A stretch of DNA of 64,000 bases from Allgaiera indica (GTDB lineage: Bacteria > Pseudomonadota > Alphaproteobacteria > Rhodobacterales > Rhodobacteraceae), in contig NZ_FNOB01000010.1 in assembly GCF_900106675.1 (NCBI RefSeq), forward strand, positions 62,001-126,000, in the 5' to 3' direction. Positions within the stretch are counted from its first letter, which is position 1, and every line of letters starts with the position of its first letter. The translations under genes and the position numbers were made by a program. Positions 26,040-35,716 of this stretch are shown one piece after another. A model generated the notes under the pieces. The model saw nothing but the letters and a program-made list of their open reading frames with translations. It ran no database searches and had not been told where the DNA came from.

Positions 26040-26327
26040 GCGACCGAGAGTGCCCTGTCGCACGCGGGGCGTAAAGCCATCTGCGGAAACGGATATCCCG
26101 GCCGCCGCGATGGGCGGGTCGCGCCCGCTTGCCCTCGCCCCGGGGCGTTGCGACCGGTTCCGCCCCCGGCCCGCCCCTCTTTGACAACGGCGCGGCGCAA
26201 GCCACCATCCCGTCTTTTCCCCGGCAAGACGCGGGATCCAGGCCATGCGTGATGCGCGCGGGCTTTCCTTTCGTCTTCCGCGCGGTATTACTCGATCAGG
26301 CACAATGATTGGGGGGAGGCCGCGCAG

Positions 26328-27959
26328 ATGGGCTGGCTGGCTGACGAGACGGGATTGGAACGCAACGCGGCGAACTATGTGCCCCTCACGCCGCTGTCGC
26401 ATCTGCGCCGGGCGGCCGACATCTTCGCGACCCGGCCCGCGCTGGTCTATGGCGGCACCCGCCGGACCTACGCCGAATATGCCGCACGGGTAAGCCGTCT
26501 GGCCTCGGGCCTTGCCGCGCGCGGGGTGCGGCCGGGTGACGTGGTGGCGACGCTCTTGCCCAACATCCCGGCCCAGGCCGAGGCCCATTTCGGCGTGCCC
26601 GCCGCGGGCGCGGTTCTGAACGCGATCAACACCCGCCTCGATGTCGAGACTGTCGCCTATATCTTCGGCCATGGCGGCGCCAAGCTGGTGCTTGTCGACA
26701 GCCCGCTGATCCCCCTGGTCGAGGCGGCGATCGAGACGATGGAGGGCCCGCCGCCCCAAATTGTCGAGGTCGCCGATACCGAGGCGGGCCATGTGCCTTC
26801 GGGGCGGTACCCGGATTACGAGACGCTGCTGGCCGGGGGCGACCCCGATGCGCCCTGGGTGATGCCGGAAGACGAATGGGAAAGCATCGCGCTTAACTAT
26901 ACCTCGGGCACGACCGGGCGGCCCAAGGGCGTGGTCTATCACCACCGCGGCGCCTATCTGTGCACGATGGGCAACGCGATCGCCTGGCGCATGGTGCTTT
27001 ACCCCGTGTATCTGACCATCGTTCCGCTGTTTCACTGCAACGGCTGGTGCCACACCTGGATGGTCCCGATGCTGGGCGGCACGCTGGTATGTTGCCGCGA
27101 CATCACCGCGGCCAACATCTATGCTGCCATCGCCGACGAGGGCGTGACCCATTTCGGCGGCGCGCCCATCGTGCTGAACGCGATCATCAATGCCAAACCC
27201 GAGGAACGACGCCCCTTCGATCATGTGGTCGAGGTCTTCACCGCCGGCGCGCCGCCCCCCGCGGCCACCCTGGCCGCGATCGAGCCGCTGGGGTTCAACA
27301 TCACCCAGGTCTACGGGCTGACCGAGGTCTACGGCCCCGCCACCGAATGCACCTGGAACCCGGATTGGAACGGGGTCGAGGGCGATGCCCGGGCCGAGTT
27401 GAAGGCGCGCACCGGCGTGTTGATGCCGATGATGGAAGAGGCGGTCGTGCATGACGAAGCGGGCCGGCCGGTGCCGCGCGACGCCCGCCATCTGGGCGAG
27501 ATCGCGATGCGCGGCAATGGCGTGATGAAGGGCTACTATCGCAACCCCGAGGCCACGCGCGAGGCCTTCCGCGGCGGCTACTTCCGCTCGGGCGACATCG
27601 CGTTCCAGCACGAGGACGGCTATATCAAGATCACCGACCGCGCCAAGGACATCATCATCTCGGGCGGCGAGAATGTGAGTTCCGTCGAGGTCGAGGGCGT
27701 GTTGATGCGCCACCCGGCGGTCAGCCTTTGCGCCGTGGTCGCGAAACCGGATCAGAAATGGGGCGAGGTGCCCTGTGCCTTCGTCGAGTTGAAGGACGGC
27801 AGCCAGGCCAGCGAGGCCGAGTTGATCGCCTTCGCCCGCGAACGGCTGGCCGGATTCAAGACGCCGAAAAAGGTGATCTTTTCCGAATTGCCCAAGACCT
27901 CGACCGGCAAGATCCAGAAATTCGAACTGCGCGCCGTGGCAAAACTGCTGGATGCCTGA
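26328..27959 (+). CDS. AMP-dependent acyl-CoA synthetase
   Basis: Adenylate-forming acyl-CoA ligase of 543 residues. The P-loop is LNYTSGTTGRPKGVVYHHRG (about 190-210). Further motifs are VYGLTEVYGP, YFRSGDIAFQHEDGYIKITDRAKDIIISGGENVSS and, near the C-terminus, KTSTGKIQKFELR with the catalytic Lys. It activates a fatty or aromatic acid to its CoA ester, feeding the beta-oxidation genes upstream. The start ATG follows GGGGGGAGG. Together with the DmdC-like dehydrogenase, a DmdB-like role on methylmercaptopropionate is possible, but chain specificity cannot be read. Confidence 0.92.
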   Translation: MGWLADETGLERNAANYVPLTPLSHLRRAADIFATRPALVYGGTRRTYAEYAARVSRLASGLAARGVRPGDVVATLLPNIPAQAEAHFGVPAAGAVLNAINTRLDVETVAYIFGHGGAKLVLVDSPLIPLVEAAIETMEGPPPQIVEVADTEAGHVPSGRYPDYETLLAGGDPDAPWVMPEDEWESIALNYTSGTTGRPKGVVYHHRGAYLCTMGNAIAWRMVLYPVYLTIVPLFHCNGWCHTWMVPMLGGTLVCCRDITAANIYAAIADEGVTHFGGAPIVLNAIINAKPEERRPFDHVVEVFTAGAPPPAATLAAIEPLGFNITQVYGLTEVYGPATECTWNPDWNGVEGDARAELKARTGVLMPMMEEAVVHDEAGRPVPRDARHLGEIAMRGNGVMKGYYRNPEATREAFRGGYFRSGDIAFQHEDGYIKITDRAKDIIISGGENVSSVEVEGVLMRHPAVSLCAVVAKPDQKWGEVPCAFVELKDGSQASEAELIAFARERLAGFKTPKKVIFSELPKTSTGKIQKFELRAVAKLLDA

Positions 27960-28090
27960 GGCGCCGCGCGCCCGGCCCGCGCTCGCCCCCCGGCGCGCAC
28001 CGCAAAACTGCTCGGGCGCATCCCCACTGCCCTTTGCCCCGGACACGACATGCGGTAGAGTCCCGTGAAAGAGGCACAAAGAGCAGGCCC

Positions 28091-29149
28091 ATGCCGCGCG
28101 TCACGGCGCTGTCGAAATACCAACGGCTGGAAAGCCAAGGCATCTGGCGCGAGACGCCGGACGCGCAACGGCGCGATGTCATCGTCTCGTTCGGCGAGGC
28201 GTCGCTGGTACTTTCCGACAGCCGCTCGGAATCGGCGTTGACGCATTGGTCGCTGCCGGCGCTGATCCGGATGAACCCGGGCGAGATGCCGGCGCTTTTC
28301 ACCCCCGGCCCGGATGCCGTCGAAACCCTTGAACTGGACGACAAGGACATGATCGGCGCGATCGAGACCGTGCGCGGGGTGATCGATTCCCATCGGCCGC
28401 GCCCTGGCCGGCTGCGCCATGTGCTGATCGCCGGCACCCTTCTGGCGGCGGTGCTCCTGGCGGTGTTCTGGCTGCCCGGCGCGTTGATCCGCCACACCGC
28501 GCAGATGGTGCCGGCATCGAAACGTCACCAGATCGGCGAGATGGCGCTTGCCGATCTGACCCGCGTGACCGGACCGCGCTGCAACGGCCATCCCGGCACC
28601 GAGGCGCTGGCGAGATTGACCGACAGGCTGTTTCCCGAGGGCGGGGTGCAAATCGTCGTGGTGCCGGGCGGCCCGGCCCGCGCGACGCATCTGCCTGGCG
28701 GAATCATCGTTCTAAGGCGCGATCTGATCGAGGATTTCGACGGCCCCGACGTCGCCGCCGGCTACATCCTGGCCGAACGTGCCCGCGCGGCGGAAGCAGA
28801 TGCCCTGCTTGGCCTGCTGCATTGGGCGGGGCTGGGCGCGACGGTGCGGCTTCTGACCACGGGACAGATGGCACCCGGCGCGCTGCACGGCTATGGCGAG
28901 GCGCTGCTGCGTACGGCCAGGCACGCGCCGCCCCCGCCCGAAGGCGCGCTGATCGCTCGCTTCAGGGCCGAAGGTCTGCCGACCACGCCTTATGCCAAGG
29001 CGCTCGAAGCGGCCACCCCCCCCGTGCCCCGGACTGCGGCGGAAGCCACCCGGTTGATCGCGGCGGATCCCTTCGCCAAGGGCCAGCCGCCGCCAGCGCT
29101 GATTTCCGATGACAGCTGGGTGGGACTGCAGGGCATCTGCGACGAATAG
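28091..29149 (+). CDS. Membrane protein resembling M48 peptidase but lacking the zinc motif
   Basis: A 352-residue protein. An N-terminal cytoplasmic part (1-110) is followed by one hydrophobic helix (111-129) and a domain whose middle resembles M48 (Oma1/HtpX-type) metallopeptidases: HLPGGIIVLRRDLIEDFDGPDVAAGYILAE (200-229) has the LPGG-x-I-V-L and following helix of that family. In active enzymes this helix carries HExxH, but here it reads YILAERARAAEAD, so both His ligands are missing. It is therefore probably an inactive, structural or regulatory relative. No operon partner. The start at 28091 has only a poor ribosome site. The family call is from pattern similarity only. Confidence 0.7.
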   Translation: MPRVTALSKYQRLESQGIWRETPDAQRRDVIVSFGEASLVLSDSRSESALTHWSLPALIRMNPGEMPALFTPGPDAVETLELDDKDMIGAIETVRGVIDSHRPRPGRLRHVLIAGTLLAAVLLAVFWLPGALIRHTAQMVPASKRHQIGEMALADLTRVTGPRCNGHPGTEALARLTDRLFPEGGVQIVVVPGGPARATHLPGGIIVLRRDLIEDFDGPDVAAGYILAERARAAEADALLGLLHWAGLGATVRLLTTGQMAPGALHGYGEALLRTARHAPPPPEGALIARFRAEGLPTTPYAKALEAATPPVPRTAAEATRLIAADPFAKGQPPPALISDDSWVGLQGICDE

Positions 29150-29163
29150 GAAGCCCGCCCTCA

Positions 29164-29200
29164 GGGGCCGGGCATCTGGGGCCGGGCATCCGGGGCCCGC
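29164..29200. repeat. Short tandem repeat GGGGCCGGGCATC
   Basis: Two exact copies of GGGGCCGGGCATC at 29164-29176 and 29178-29190 (14-bp period), then a degenerate third (GGGGCCCGCCA), just after the stop of the M48-like gene. Probably replication slippage in GC-rich intergenic DNA. Confidence 0.6.
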
Positions 29201-29267
29201 CACCCAAGAACCGCCATCTAGTTCCGGTATCATGCGCAGGTCAGCTTTCGCGCCTGCCCAAACACGA

Positions 29268-29300
29268 AGGCGCCCCCACCCAAGCGGGATGGGGGCGCCT
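29268..29300. terminator. Bidirectional terminator hairpin
   Basis: Perfect 11-bp stem AGGCGCCCCCA / TGGGGGCGCCT (29268-29278, 29290-29300) with an 11-base loop, in the 250-bp gap between convergent genes. Flanks are pyrimidine rich in the plus direction (CGCTTCTTGCCTG). It likely ends transcription from both sides. Nothing else is seen in the gap. Confidence 0.65.
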
Positions 29301-29399
29301 CGCTTCTTGCCTGTCTTCTGCCTTCGCTACTGCCGGGTCTTGCCTGTCCCTGGTCGTCTCTTATGTCGTTTTCCGTCCGATCGGAGGCCTTGCGCCTTC

Positions 29400-30878
29400 C
29401 TAGCGGATATAGGCGTCGCCGAAACCCGCGGCGCGAACCTGGCCCAGCGCCGCGGAAAGCTGTGCGGAGGACCCGAACGGCCCCGCCATCACCGTCTGCA
29501 GGCTGCGCCCATGCACGCGGACACGCCCCATCGCCACGGGATAGCCCATCGATCGCAGCCGCGCGGCCGTATGGCTGGCATTCGATGGGACGCCGAAGGT
29601 GCCCACCTGCACGTAGCTGCCGCCCGCAACGGGTGCGGCGGCGCGCGCCCTGCCGCGGCTTGCGCCGATGTCGTTCAGCGGCGCATGGCGCGTCACCACC
29701 ACCTGACGCGTCGGGCGCGGCGGCGTGGCCGTCTGCGGGTAGCGCAGCCCGGGATATTGCGCCGCGGCACCGCGCATCGTCGTGGTGTCGATCAGCTTGC
29801 GCGGGACCGAATGGGTCCACACCAGATCCATCTGGGCATTGCCCTCGGGGGTGCGCGGCCCGCGCAGGGGGTTCAGGCGGCCATCGTCCCAGGCCGGTTT
29901 GTAGCCTGGCGGAACCTCGGGAACGGCAGTGGCCGACCGCGGAAGGCTATTCTGCGACCGGGCGAATATATCGCCCGTGGAAATGGCGGTGTAGACCCGC
30001 TGACCATCCGAGCCCGCCGCCGGGGCCGGGGTCGGTGCCGGGGCACGATAGCTGGCCGTGACGCCACCACTGCCGCCCTTGTAGGGCAGCAATGGCTCGG
30101 GCGGTGCGATCGGCACATTGGCGCTGCTGTCATCGTCGGGCCGATAATCCGAAGTATAGCTCGGCGCTTGCGGGCCGAGACTATCGACCACCCTGACCAC
30201 CAGGTAGCGGTTCGACCCGGGCGCGCAGCTGATCGCGCTGCGCCCGTCCGAAAGCCTGTAGACCCGCGAGACCTCGGGCGCGTAAGCGGGGCATTGCACC
30301 TTGCTGACCAGATGCACAGGGCGCCCCGCGATCGACGGCCCGCCATCCGCCACGGCCGGGATCACCTGGGCAGCCGGGGCGCGAGCACGCCGCAACGCCC
30401 TGGCGGCCGGCACCGCCGCGACCGACGTGCCGCTGGCGACGCCCGGGGTGCTTTGCGCCGAGAAGGTTTTGGCGCTTCCGCCCGCGACATCCGGCCGTGT
30501 GGGGGCGGCAGCCGCCACCTTATCCGCAGCCGGGGCGGGCGCGGGGGCCGAGGCGATCTGCTTGGGCTTTTGCGGGGTCAGCGGCATCGACATCGAGAAG
30601 CTGCCCTCGTGGTTGGGGCGGGTCTCGTTGGCCGCAAAAGTGGGCTTGTAGCCGCACATCAGGCGCCGGTCACGCGTGACACGCGGCACCCACGAGGTTT
30701 GCGAGCCAAACCCCGCGCGCATGAAGATGCAACCGCTGCTGTCGACGAACTGGTTGCCCTTGAACTTCGCCGGAGGCAGCTCAGCCGGGCCTTGCGACTG
30801 GTCCATCGTCCGCGCCAGCCCCATCTGGGGGGCCAGACCGGTCGCCACCATCGCCACCGCGAGAACTCGAAACAACAT
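29400..30878 (-). CDS. SPOR domain-containing protein
   Basis: Exported protein of 492 residues. A signal peptide (about 1-22) is followed by a cysteine-containing N-terminal region (DSSGCIFMRAG and RLMCGYKPTF), a long low-complexity Pro/Ala-rich linker (about 90-400), and a C-terminal SPOR domain (about 415-490: YVQVGTFGVPSNASHTAARLRSMGYPV, then TVMAGPFGSSAQLSAAL). SPOR domains bind glycan strands stripped of stem peptides, typically at division sites. The start at 30878 follows AAGGGGG. It stands alone between the nucleoside operon and convergent genes. Confidence 0.88.
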   Translation of the reverse strand: MLFRVLAVAMVATGLAPQMGLARTMDQSQGPAELPPAKFKGNQFVDSSGCIFMRAGFGSQTSWVPRVTRDRRLMCGYKPTFAANETRPNHEGSFSMSMPLTPQKPKQIASAPAPAPAADKVAAAAPTRPDVAGGSAKTFSAQSTPGVASGTSVAAVPAARALRRARAPAAQVIPAVADGGPSIAGRPVHLVSKVQCPAYAPEVSRVYRLSDGRSAISCAPGSNRYLVVRVVDSLGPQAPSYTSDYRPDDDSSANVPIAPPEPLLPYKGGSGGVTASYRAPAPTPAPAAGSDGQRVYTAISTGDIFARSQNSLPRSATAVPEVPPGYKPAWDDGRLNPLRGPRTPEGNAQMDLVWTHSVPRKLIDTTTMRGAAAQYPGLRYPQTATPPRPTRQVVVTRHAPLNDIGASRGRARAAAPVAGGSYVQVGTFGVPSNASHTAARLRSMGYPVAMGRVRVHGRSLQTVMAGPFGSSAQLSAALGQVRAAGFGDAYIR

Positions 30879-30944
30879 GTCTACCCCCTTCGTGCGTTGG
30901 GGAATCATGCCGGAAGCGGGTCGCTGAGTAAAGAAAGAATTGGC

Positions 30945-31577
30945 TTATTTTGTGCCAAACATCCTGTCACCCGCATCCCCTAGCCCTGGGACAATATATC
31001 CATTGTCGTCCAGCCTTTCGTCTACCGCCGCTGTGACGATCGGCACGTCGGGATGGGCTTCTCGCATCCTTTTGATCCCTTCGGGAGCGGCGAGAAGGCA
31101 CAGGAAGCGCAGATTCTTGGCCCCCGAAGCCTTCAGCAGATCGATCGCGGCGGCCGAGGAATTGCCGGTGGCCAGCATCGGATCGACGACGATCACCGGC
31201 CGGTCGCCCAACTCGGCCGGGACCTTGTAGTAATACTGCACCGGCTTCAGCGTCTCTTCGTCACGGTAAAGGCCGACAAAGCCCACCCGCGCCGCCGGGA
31301 CAAGCTCCAGAATGCCGTCAAGCAAGCCGTTGCCGGCGCGCAGGATCGACACCAGCACCAGCTTCTTGCCGTCGATCGCCGGGGCGTCCATCGGGCAAAG
31401 CGGGGTCTCGATGCGCTTCGTTGTCAGCGGCAGTTCGCGCGTCACCTCATAGGCCAGAAGCTGGCTGATCTCGCGCAGAAGCTGGCGAAAGCTCGCGGTC
31501 GAGGTCTCTCGGTCGCGCATGATCGTCAGCTTGTGCTGCACCAGCGGGTGGTCGACGACGGTCAGATGGGTCTTCAT
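30945..31577 (-). CDS. upp: Uracil phosphoribosyltransferase
   Basis: A 210-residue enzyme making UMP from uracil and PRPP. The PRPP-binding segment [19 protein letters not shown] is intact, and the uracil-binding C-terminal [17 protein letters not shown] is diagnostic. It is the last gene of the minus-strand nucleoside salvage operon, and its ATG overlaps the stop of add (ATGA). It captures uracil released from uridine catabolism. Confidence 0.96.
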   Translation of the reverse strand: MKTHLTVVDHPLVQHKLTIMRDRETSTASFRQLLREISQLLAYEVTRELPLTTKRIETPLCPMDAPAIDGKKLVLVSILRAGNGLLDGILELVPAARVGFVGLYRDEETLKPVQYYYKVPAELGDRPVIVVDPMLATGNSSAAAIDLLKASGAKNLRFLCLLAAPEGIKRMREAHPDVPIVTAAVDERLDDNGYIVPGLGDAGDRMFGTK

Positions 31578-32551
31578 GGCTGGCCCTCCAGTCTCTTGAT
31601 CAGCGCGGCGCGGGTGGCGCCGTCACAGAAGGCGGCCTCGGCGGCGGTCCTGTTCAGGGTATGGAACACAGCGTCGTCCCAGTCCAGCGCCTCGGCCAGA
31701 CGATCGTATTCGCGCGTCAACGTGGTGTGGAAGAACGGCGGGTCGTCGGTCGAGACGGTGACCTTCACCCCACGCTCGTAAAGGCGCCCGATCGGATGCG
31801 CGCGCCAATCCTTGTAAAGGCCCAGCGCGACGTTCGATCCGGGGCAGACCTCCAGCACCACGCCGGCCTCGGCAAGATCGTCCACCAGCGCCGGGTCCTC
31901 GATCGCGCGGACGCCATGGCCGATGCGTTCGACCCGCAGATCGCGCCACGCGCGGCGCACGCTGTCGGGCCCGCCCCATTCGCCGGCATGGCAGGTCAGC
32001 CGCAGGCCGGCCTCGCGCGCCATGTCGAAGCTGTATTGGAAATCCTTGGGTTCGCCCGCCTTCTCGTCGCCGCCCATGCCGAAGCCCACGATGAAATCGC
32101 CCGCCGTTTCAGCGGCGCAAAGCGCGGTTTCGCGCGCCTTCTCGGGGCCGAAATGGCGGATCGGGGTGATGATGCCGCGCAAGATCGGGCCGCCCTGGGC
32201 CTCGACCTCCGCCGCGGCTTCCTGGATCGCGGCCAGATAGTCGCGCCAGGCGGATAGGTCGCGACCGCCGCAAAAATCGGGGCTGAGGAAGGCCTCGGTA
32301 TAGATCACGCCGTTGGCCGCGCTTTCCTCCAGCACCGCGCGGGTCAGGCGGGCGAAATCCTCGGGCGTCTGCAAGACGGAAGTGGCGGCCTCGTAGACGC
32401 GCAGGAAATCCCAGAAATCGCGATAGGCGTAATGGCCGCGCTCATTGAAGATGCCGGAGATGTCGATGTGCTTCTCGGCCGCCAAGCCACGGATAAAGGC
32501 CGGCGGCGCCGCGCCTTCGATATGTAAGTGCAGTTCGATCTTCGGGATCAC
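31574..32551 (-). CDS. add: Adenosine deaminase
   Basis: A 325-residue zinc enzyme converting adenosine to inosine. Metal ligands are in IELHLHIEG (His8, His10), CHAGEWGG (His and catalytic Glu) and VSTDDPPFF (Asp). The start is GTG at 32551, overlapping the deoB stop as GTGA, with GGAG just upstream; no ATG exists before the conserved N-terminus. Members with this short sequence may also act as adenine deaminases, but HAGEWGG with the adenosine-type layout favours adenosine. Part of cdd-deoA-deoB-add-upp. Confidence 0.93.
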   Translation of the reverse strand: MIPKIELHLHIEGAAPPAFIRGLAAEKHIDISGIFNERGHYAYRDFWDFLRVYEAATSVLQTPEDFARLTRAVLEESAANGVIYTEAFLSPDFCGGRDLSAWRDYLAAIQEAAAEVEAQGGPILRGIITPIRHFGPEKARETALCAAETAGDFIVGFGMGGDEKAGEPKDFQYSFDMAREAGLRLTCHAGEWGGPDSVRRAWRDLRVERIGHGVRAIEDPALVDDLAEAGVVLEVCPGSNVALGLYKDWRAHPIGRLYERGVKVTVSTDDPPFFHTTLTREYDRLAEALDWDDAVFHTLNRTAAEAAFCDGATRAALIKRLEGQP

Positions 32552-33762
32552 AGGAAGCTCCGTCCGGGGCCTTGCGGCGTCAGTCCAAGATGCGCGGCGA
32601 TGGAGGCCGCGACATCCGCATAGGCCACCTGACCGATGGGCCGCAACCCTTGGCCCGCGCCGATCACCGGCACCCGTTCGCGGGTGTGGTCGCCGCCGGT
32701 CCAGGTGGGATCGTTGCCGTGATCGGCGGTGAAGATCATCAGATCGCCCGGACGCAGCGCCGCGATCAGGCGCCCGGCCTCGGTGTCGAACCATTCCAGC
32801 GCGCGGGCATAGCCCGCCACGTCGCGGCGATGCCCCCAAAGGCTGTCGAATTCGACGAAATTGGCGAACACCAGCGCGCCATCCGGCGCCTCTGCCACCA
32901 GCCGGTGCAGATGCGTCATCAGCGCGGCGTCGTCGGGGCCCTTGTGCAACTCCCCCACCCCGCGCATCGAGAAGATGTCGCCGATCTTGCCCACCGCATG
33001 AGTCTGATGTCCCGCGTCCTGCGCCCAGTCCAGCAGCGTCGGCGCCGGCGGCGCGATGGCATAATCGTGGCGGTTGGGGGTGCGGCGGAAATCGCCCAAA
33101 CCGCCGGTGAAGGGCCGCGCGATCACCCGGCCCACGCGCATCTCATGCAGCCGGGGCGCCAGCGCCTCGCACAGCGCATGGAGGCGGTGCAGTCCGAAAT
33201 GTTCCTCATGCGCGGCGATCTGGAAGACGCTGTCGGCCGAGGTGTAACAGATCGGCCAGCCGGTGCGGATGTGTTCCTCGCCCAGCCGCGCGATGATCTC
33301 GGTGCCCGAGGCGTGGCAATTGCCAAGGATCTCCTCGGTGCCGGCCAGGCGGCAGACCTCGGCCACCAGATCGGCGGGGAAACTGTCCACGGGGTCGGTG
33401 AAATAATGCCATTCCCACGGCACCGGAACACCGGCCAGTTCCCAGTGCCCCGAGGGCGTGTCCTTGCCGCGCGACACCTCCGTCGCGGCCCCCCAAAGGC
33501 CCTGCGGCCGGGCCGCTAGCCCCGGCGTTTCGTCGCCCGAGGCCAGCCGCACCGCCGCCCCCAGACCCAGCGCATCCAGGTTGGGCAGCGCCAGCGGGCC
33601 GCTGCGCCCCTGTTCCGCCTGACCCGCGGCGCAGGCCCGCGCGATATGGGCCAGCGTGTTGGCTCCGGTATCCGGGATGTCGCCATTGAAGAATTCGCCC
33701 GCGTCCGGCGCCCCGCCCGCGCCGACACTGTCCATCACGACAAGGAAGGCGCGGGGCATCAC
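32548..33762 (-). CDS. deoB: Phosphopentomutase
   Basis: A 404-residue alkaline-phosphatase-superfamily enzyme interconverting (deoxy)ribose 1- and 5-phosphate. The metal-binding VVMDSVGAGGAPDA at the N-terminus and FTADHGNDPTWTGGDHTRERVPV near the C-terminus are characteristic. Its ATG overlaps the deoA stop. It links thymidine phosphorylase, which yields deoxyribose 1-phosphate, to central metabolism. Confidence 0.96.
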   Translation of the reverse strand: MMPRAFLVVMDSVGAGGAPDAGEFFNGDIPDTGANTLAHIARACAAGQAEQGRSGPLALPNLDALGLGAAVRLASGDETPGLAARPQGLWGAATEVSRGKDTPSGHWELAGVPVPWEWHYFTDPVDSFPADLVAEVCRLAGTEEILGNCHASGTEIIARLGEEHIRTGWPICYTSADSVFQIAAHEEHFGLHRLHALCEALAPRLHEMRVGRVIARPFTGGLGDFRRTPNRHDYAIAPPAPTLLDWAQDAGHQTHAVGKIGDIFSMRGVGELHKGPDDAALMTHLHRLVAEAPDGALVFANFVEFDSLWGHRRDVAGYARALEWFDTEAGRLIAALRPGDLMIFTADHGNDPTWTGGDHTRERVPVIGAGQGLRPIGQVAYADVAASIAAHLGLTPQGPGRSFL

Positions 33763-35066
33763 GCGATCCTCTCGTAGATCAGCGGCGGCTCTTCCACCTC
33801 TGCCTCGCCCAGAGAGAAGGCCGCGCGCACCGCGGCTTCGGCGGCGTCAGCCTCGGTTTCGGTCGCGGCATGGACGATCGCGACCGGCAGATCGGCCGAG
33901 ACATGTTCCCCCACGCCCGCGATATCCGACAGCCCGACCGAGGGGTTGATGCGGTCGCCCCCCTTCATCCGCCCGCCGCCGAGGGCCACCACCGCCAGGC
34001 CCAGCGCCTCGCCGTCGATCGCAGCGACGTAGCCCGCGCGCCCGGCCAGAACCTCGCGCATCACCGGGGCCGAAGGCAGCCGGTCGGGCCAGCGTTCGAC
34101 GAAATCCACCGGCCCGCCCTGCGCCGCGACCATGCGGCCGAACACCTCGGCCGCGCTGCCCGATTCCAGCGCCGCCTCGATCCGGTCGGCACCGTCCTCG
34201 GGATCCGCCGCAAGCCCGCCCAGCGCCAGCGCCTCGCCCCCCAGCGCCGCAGTCAGATCCCACAGCGCCGCATTCACCGAAGTGCCGGTCAGCGTCTCCA
34301 TCACCTCGATCACCTCCAGCGCATTGCCGGCGGCGGCGGCCAGCGGCTGGCTCATGTCGGTGATCAGCGCGGTGGTCATGCAGCCCGCCCCCTGCGCGGT
34401 GGACACCAGCGCCTGGGCAAGATCCAGCGCGTCGTCATAATCCTTCATGAAGGCCCCCGAGCCGGTCTTGACGTCCAGCACCAGCCCTTCCAGCCCCGCG
34501 GCCAGCTTCTTCGACAGGATCGAGGCGGTGATCAGATCGATCGATTCGACCGTGCCGGTGACATCGCGCACCGCATAAAGGCGCCGGTCCGCCGGGGCGA
34601 TCTGGTCGGTCGCGGCGACGATCGCGCAACCGACATCGCGGGTGACCTCACGCAGCTTTTCCACCGAGACCTCGGCGCGAAAGCCCGGGATCGCCTCCAG
34701 CTTGTCGAGCGTGCCGCCGGTATGGCCCAGCCCGCGCCCCGAGATCATCGGCACATAGGCGCCGCAGGCCGCCAGCGCCGGCGCCAGCAGCAGCGAAACG
34801 CAATCGCCAACCCCGCCGGTCGAATGCTTGTCCAGCACCGGTCCCGGAAGATCCCATTCCAGCACGCGACCCGACGCGCGCATCGCCCGGGTCAGCGCCA
34901 CCCGGCCGGCATCGCCCAGCCCCCGCAGGCAGACGGCCATCGCGAAGGCACCGGCCTGGGCGTCGCTTACCGCACCCGAGGCCAGGCCGCGGGCGAACCA
35001 GTCCAGCGCCTCGGCATCGGGGCGCTCTCCCCGGCGCAGCGCGGCAATGATCTGACGGGCATCCAC
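33759..35066 (-). CDS. deoA: Thymidine phosphorylase
   Basis: A 435-residue pyrimidine nucleoside phosphorylase. The phosphate-binding loop LDKHSTGGVGD and the pyrimidine-site segment LYAVRDVTGTVESIDLI are present. It splits thymidine or deoxyuridine to base and deoxyribose 1-phosphate. The start is GTG at 35066 behind GGAGGG (spacing five), because no ATG fits the conserved beginning; it lies one base after the cdd stop. Works with DeoB downstream. Confidence 0.94.
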   Translation of the reverse strand: MDARQIIAALRRGERPDAEALDWFARGLASGAVSDAQAGAFAMAVCLRGLGDAGRVALTRAMRASGRVLEWDLPGPVLDKHSTGGVGDCVSLLLAPALAACGAYVPMISGRGLGHTGGTLDKLEAIPGFRAEVSVEKLREVTRDVGCAIVAATDQIAPADRRLYAVRDVTGTVESIDLITASILSKKLAAGLEGLVLDVKTGSGAFMKDYDDALDLAQALVSTAQGAGCMTTALITDMSQPLAAAAGNALEVIEVMETLTGTSVNAALWDLTAALGGEALALGGLAADPEDGADRIEAALESGSAAEVFGRMVAAQGGPVDFVERWPDRLPSAPVMREVLAGRAGYVAAIDGEALGLAVVALGGGRMKGGDRINPSVGLSDIAGVGEHVSADLPVAIVHAATETEADAAEAAVRAAFSLGEAEVEEPPLIYERIA

Positions 35067-35067
35067 C

Positions 35068-35463
35068 TCAACCCTCCATATGGGCGCCGCTGAAGGCCCC
35101 GGGCAGCAGGTCGGCCACGGAGACCTGCCGCGTTTCGCCGCCAAGTGTGCACATCGTGACCGTCGCCGCCGCACCCGCGAATTCGGCGATCTTCTGGCGG
35201 CAGCCGCCGCAGGGAGGCACCGGCGAGGGGCTGTCGGCGACCACCAGGATCTCGGCGATTTCGGTCTCGCCCGCCGCCACCATCGCGGCGATCGCGCCGG
35301 CCTCGGCGCAGGTGCCCTCGGGATAGGCGACGTTCTCGACATTGCAGCCGACATGGACCCGGCCCGAAGGCGTGCGCAGCGCCGCCCCCACCTTGAAGCG
35401 TGAATAAGGCGCATGGGCATTTTCACGCACCGCCCTGGCGGCATCTAGCAGGGTCTTCGGCAT
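35068..35463 (-). CDS. cdd: Cytidine deaminase
   Basis: A 131-residue tetrameric-type cytidine deaminase. The zinc site is built by CAEAGA (Cys and catalytic Glu) and PCGGC. It turns (deoxy)cytidine into (deoxy)uridine for DeoA and Upp. The start at 35463 follows GGAGG. It is the first gene of the nucleoside salvage operon, so the promoter should lie in the 253-bp gap shared with the divergent maeB gene. Confidence 0.95.
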   Translation of the reverse strand: MPKTLLDAARAVRENAHAPYSRFKVGAALRTPSGRVHVGCNVENVAYPEGTCAEAGAIAAMVAAGETEIAEILVVADSPSPVPPCGGCRQKIAEFAGAAATVTMCTLGGETRQVSVADLLPGAFSGAHMEG

Positions 35464-35682
35464 GGCGGCCTCCGTTGCTGTGGCCGGCAATGTGCGGCGC
35501 GCGGGCGGGCGATGCAAGAGGCGCCGGCGCGGCAGTACAATCGCGCGCATCTTTCGGACATGTGAAAACCGCGCGCTGTGATAGGCTGCACAGTGGCGCC
35601 TGCGCACCGGCCCGCACCGAGCACGCAACTTCGTCTTGAAACTGCCGCACCAGAGGCGCTAACTGCGGCGCGGATGGAATGG

Positions 35683-35699
35683 TTTAGCATTAAACTAAA
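35683..35699. promoter_or_regulatory. TTTAG...CTAAA inverted repeat upstream of maeB
   Basis: TTTAG and CTAAA arms (35683-35687, 35695-35699) flank CATTAAA in the AT-rich stretch directly upstream of the maeB ribosome site (GGGAGG, 35705-35710). It is a candidate operator for maeB; the regulator is unknown. The remainder of the 253-bp cdd-maeB gap shows no other clear element. Confidence 0.35.
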
Positions 35700-35716
35700 T
35701 CCCAGGGAGGACGCCG

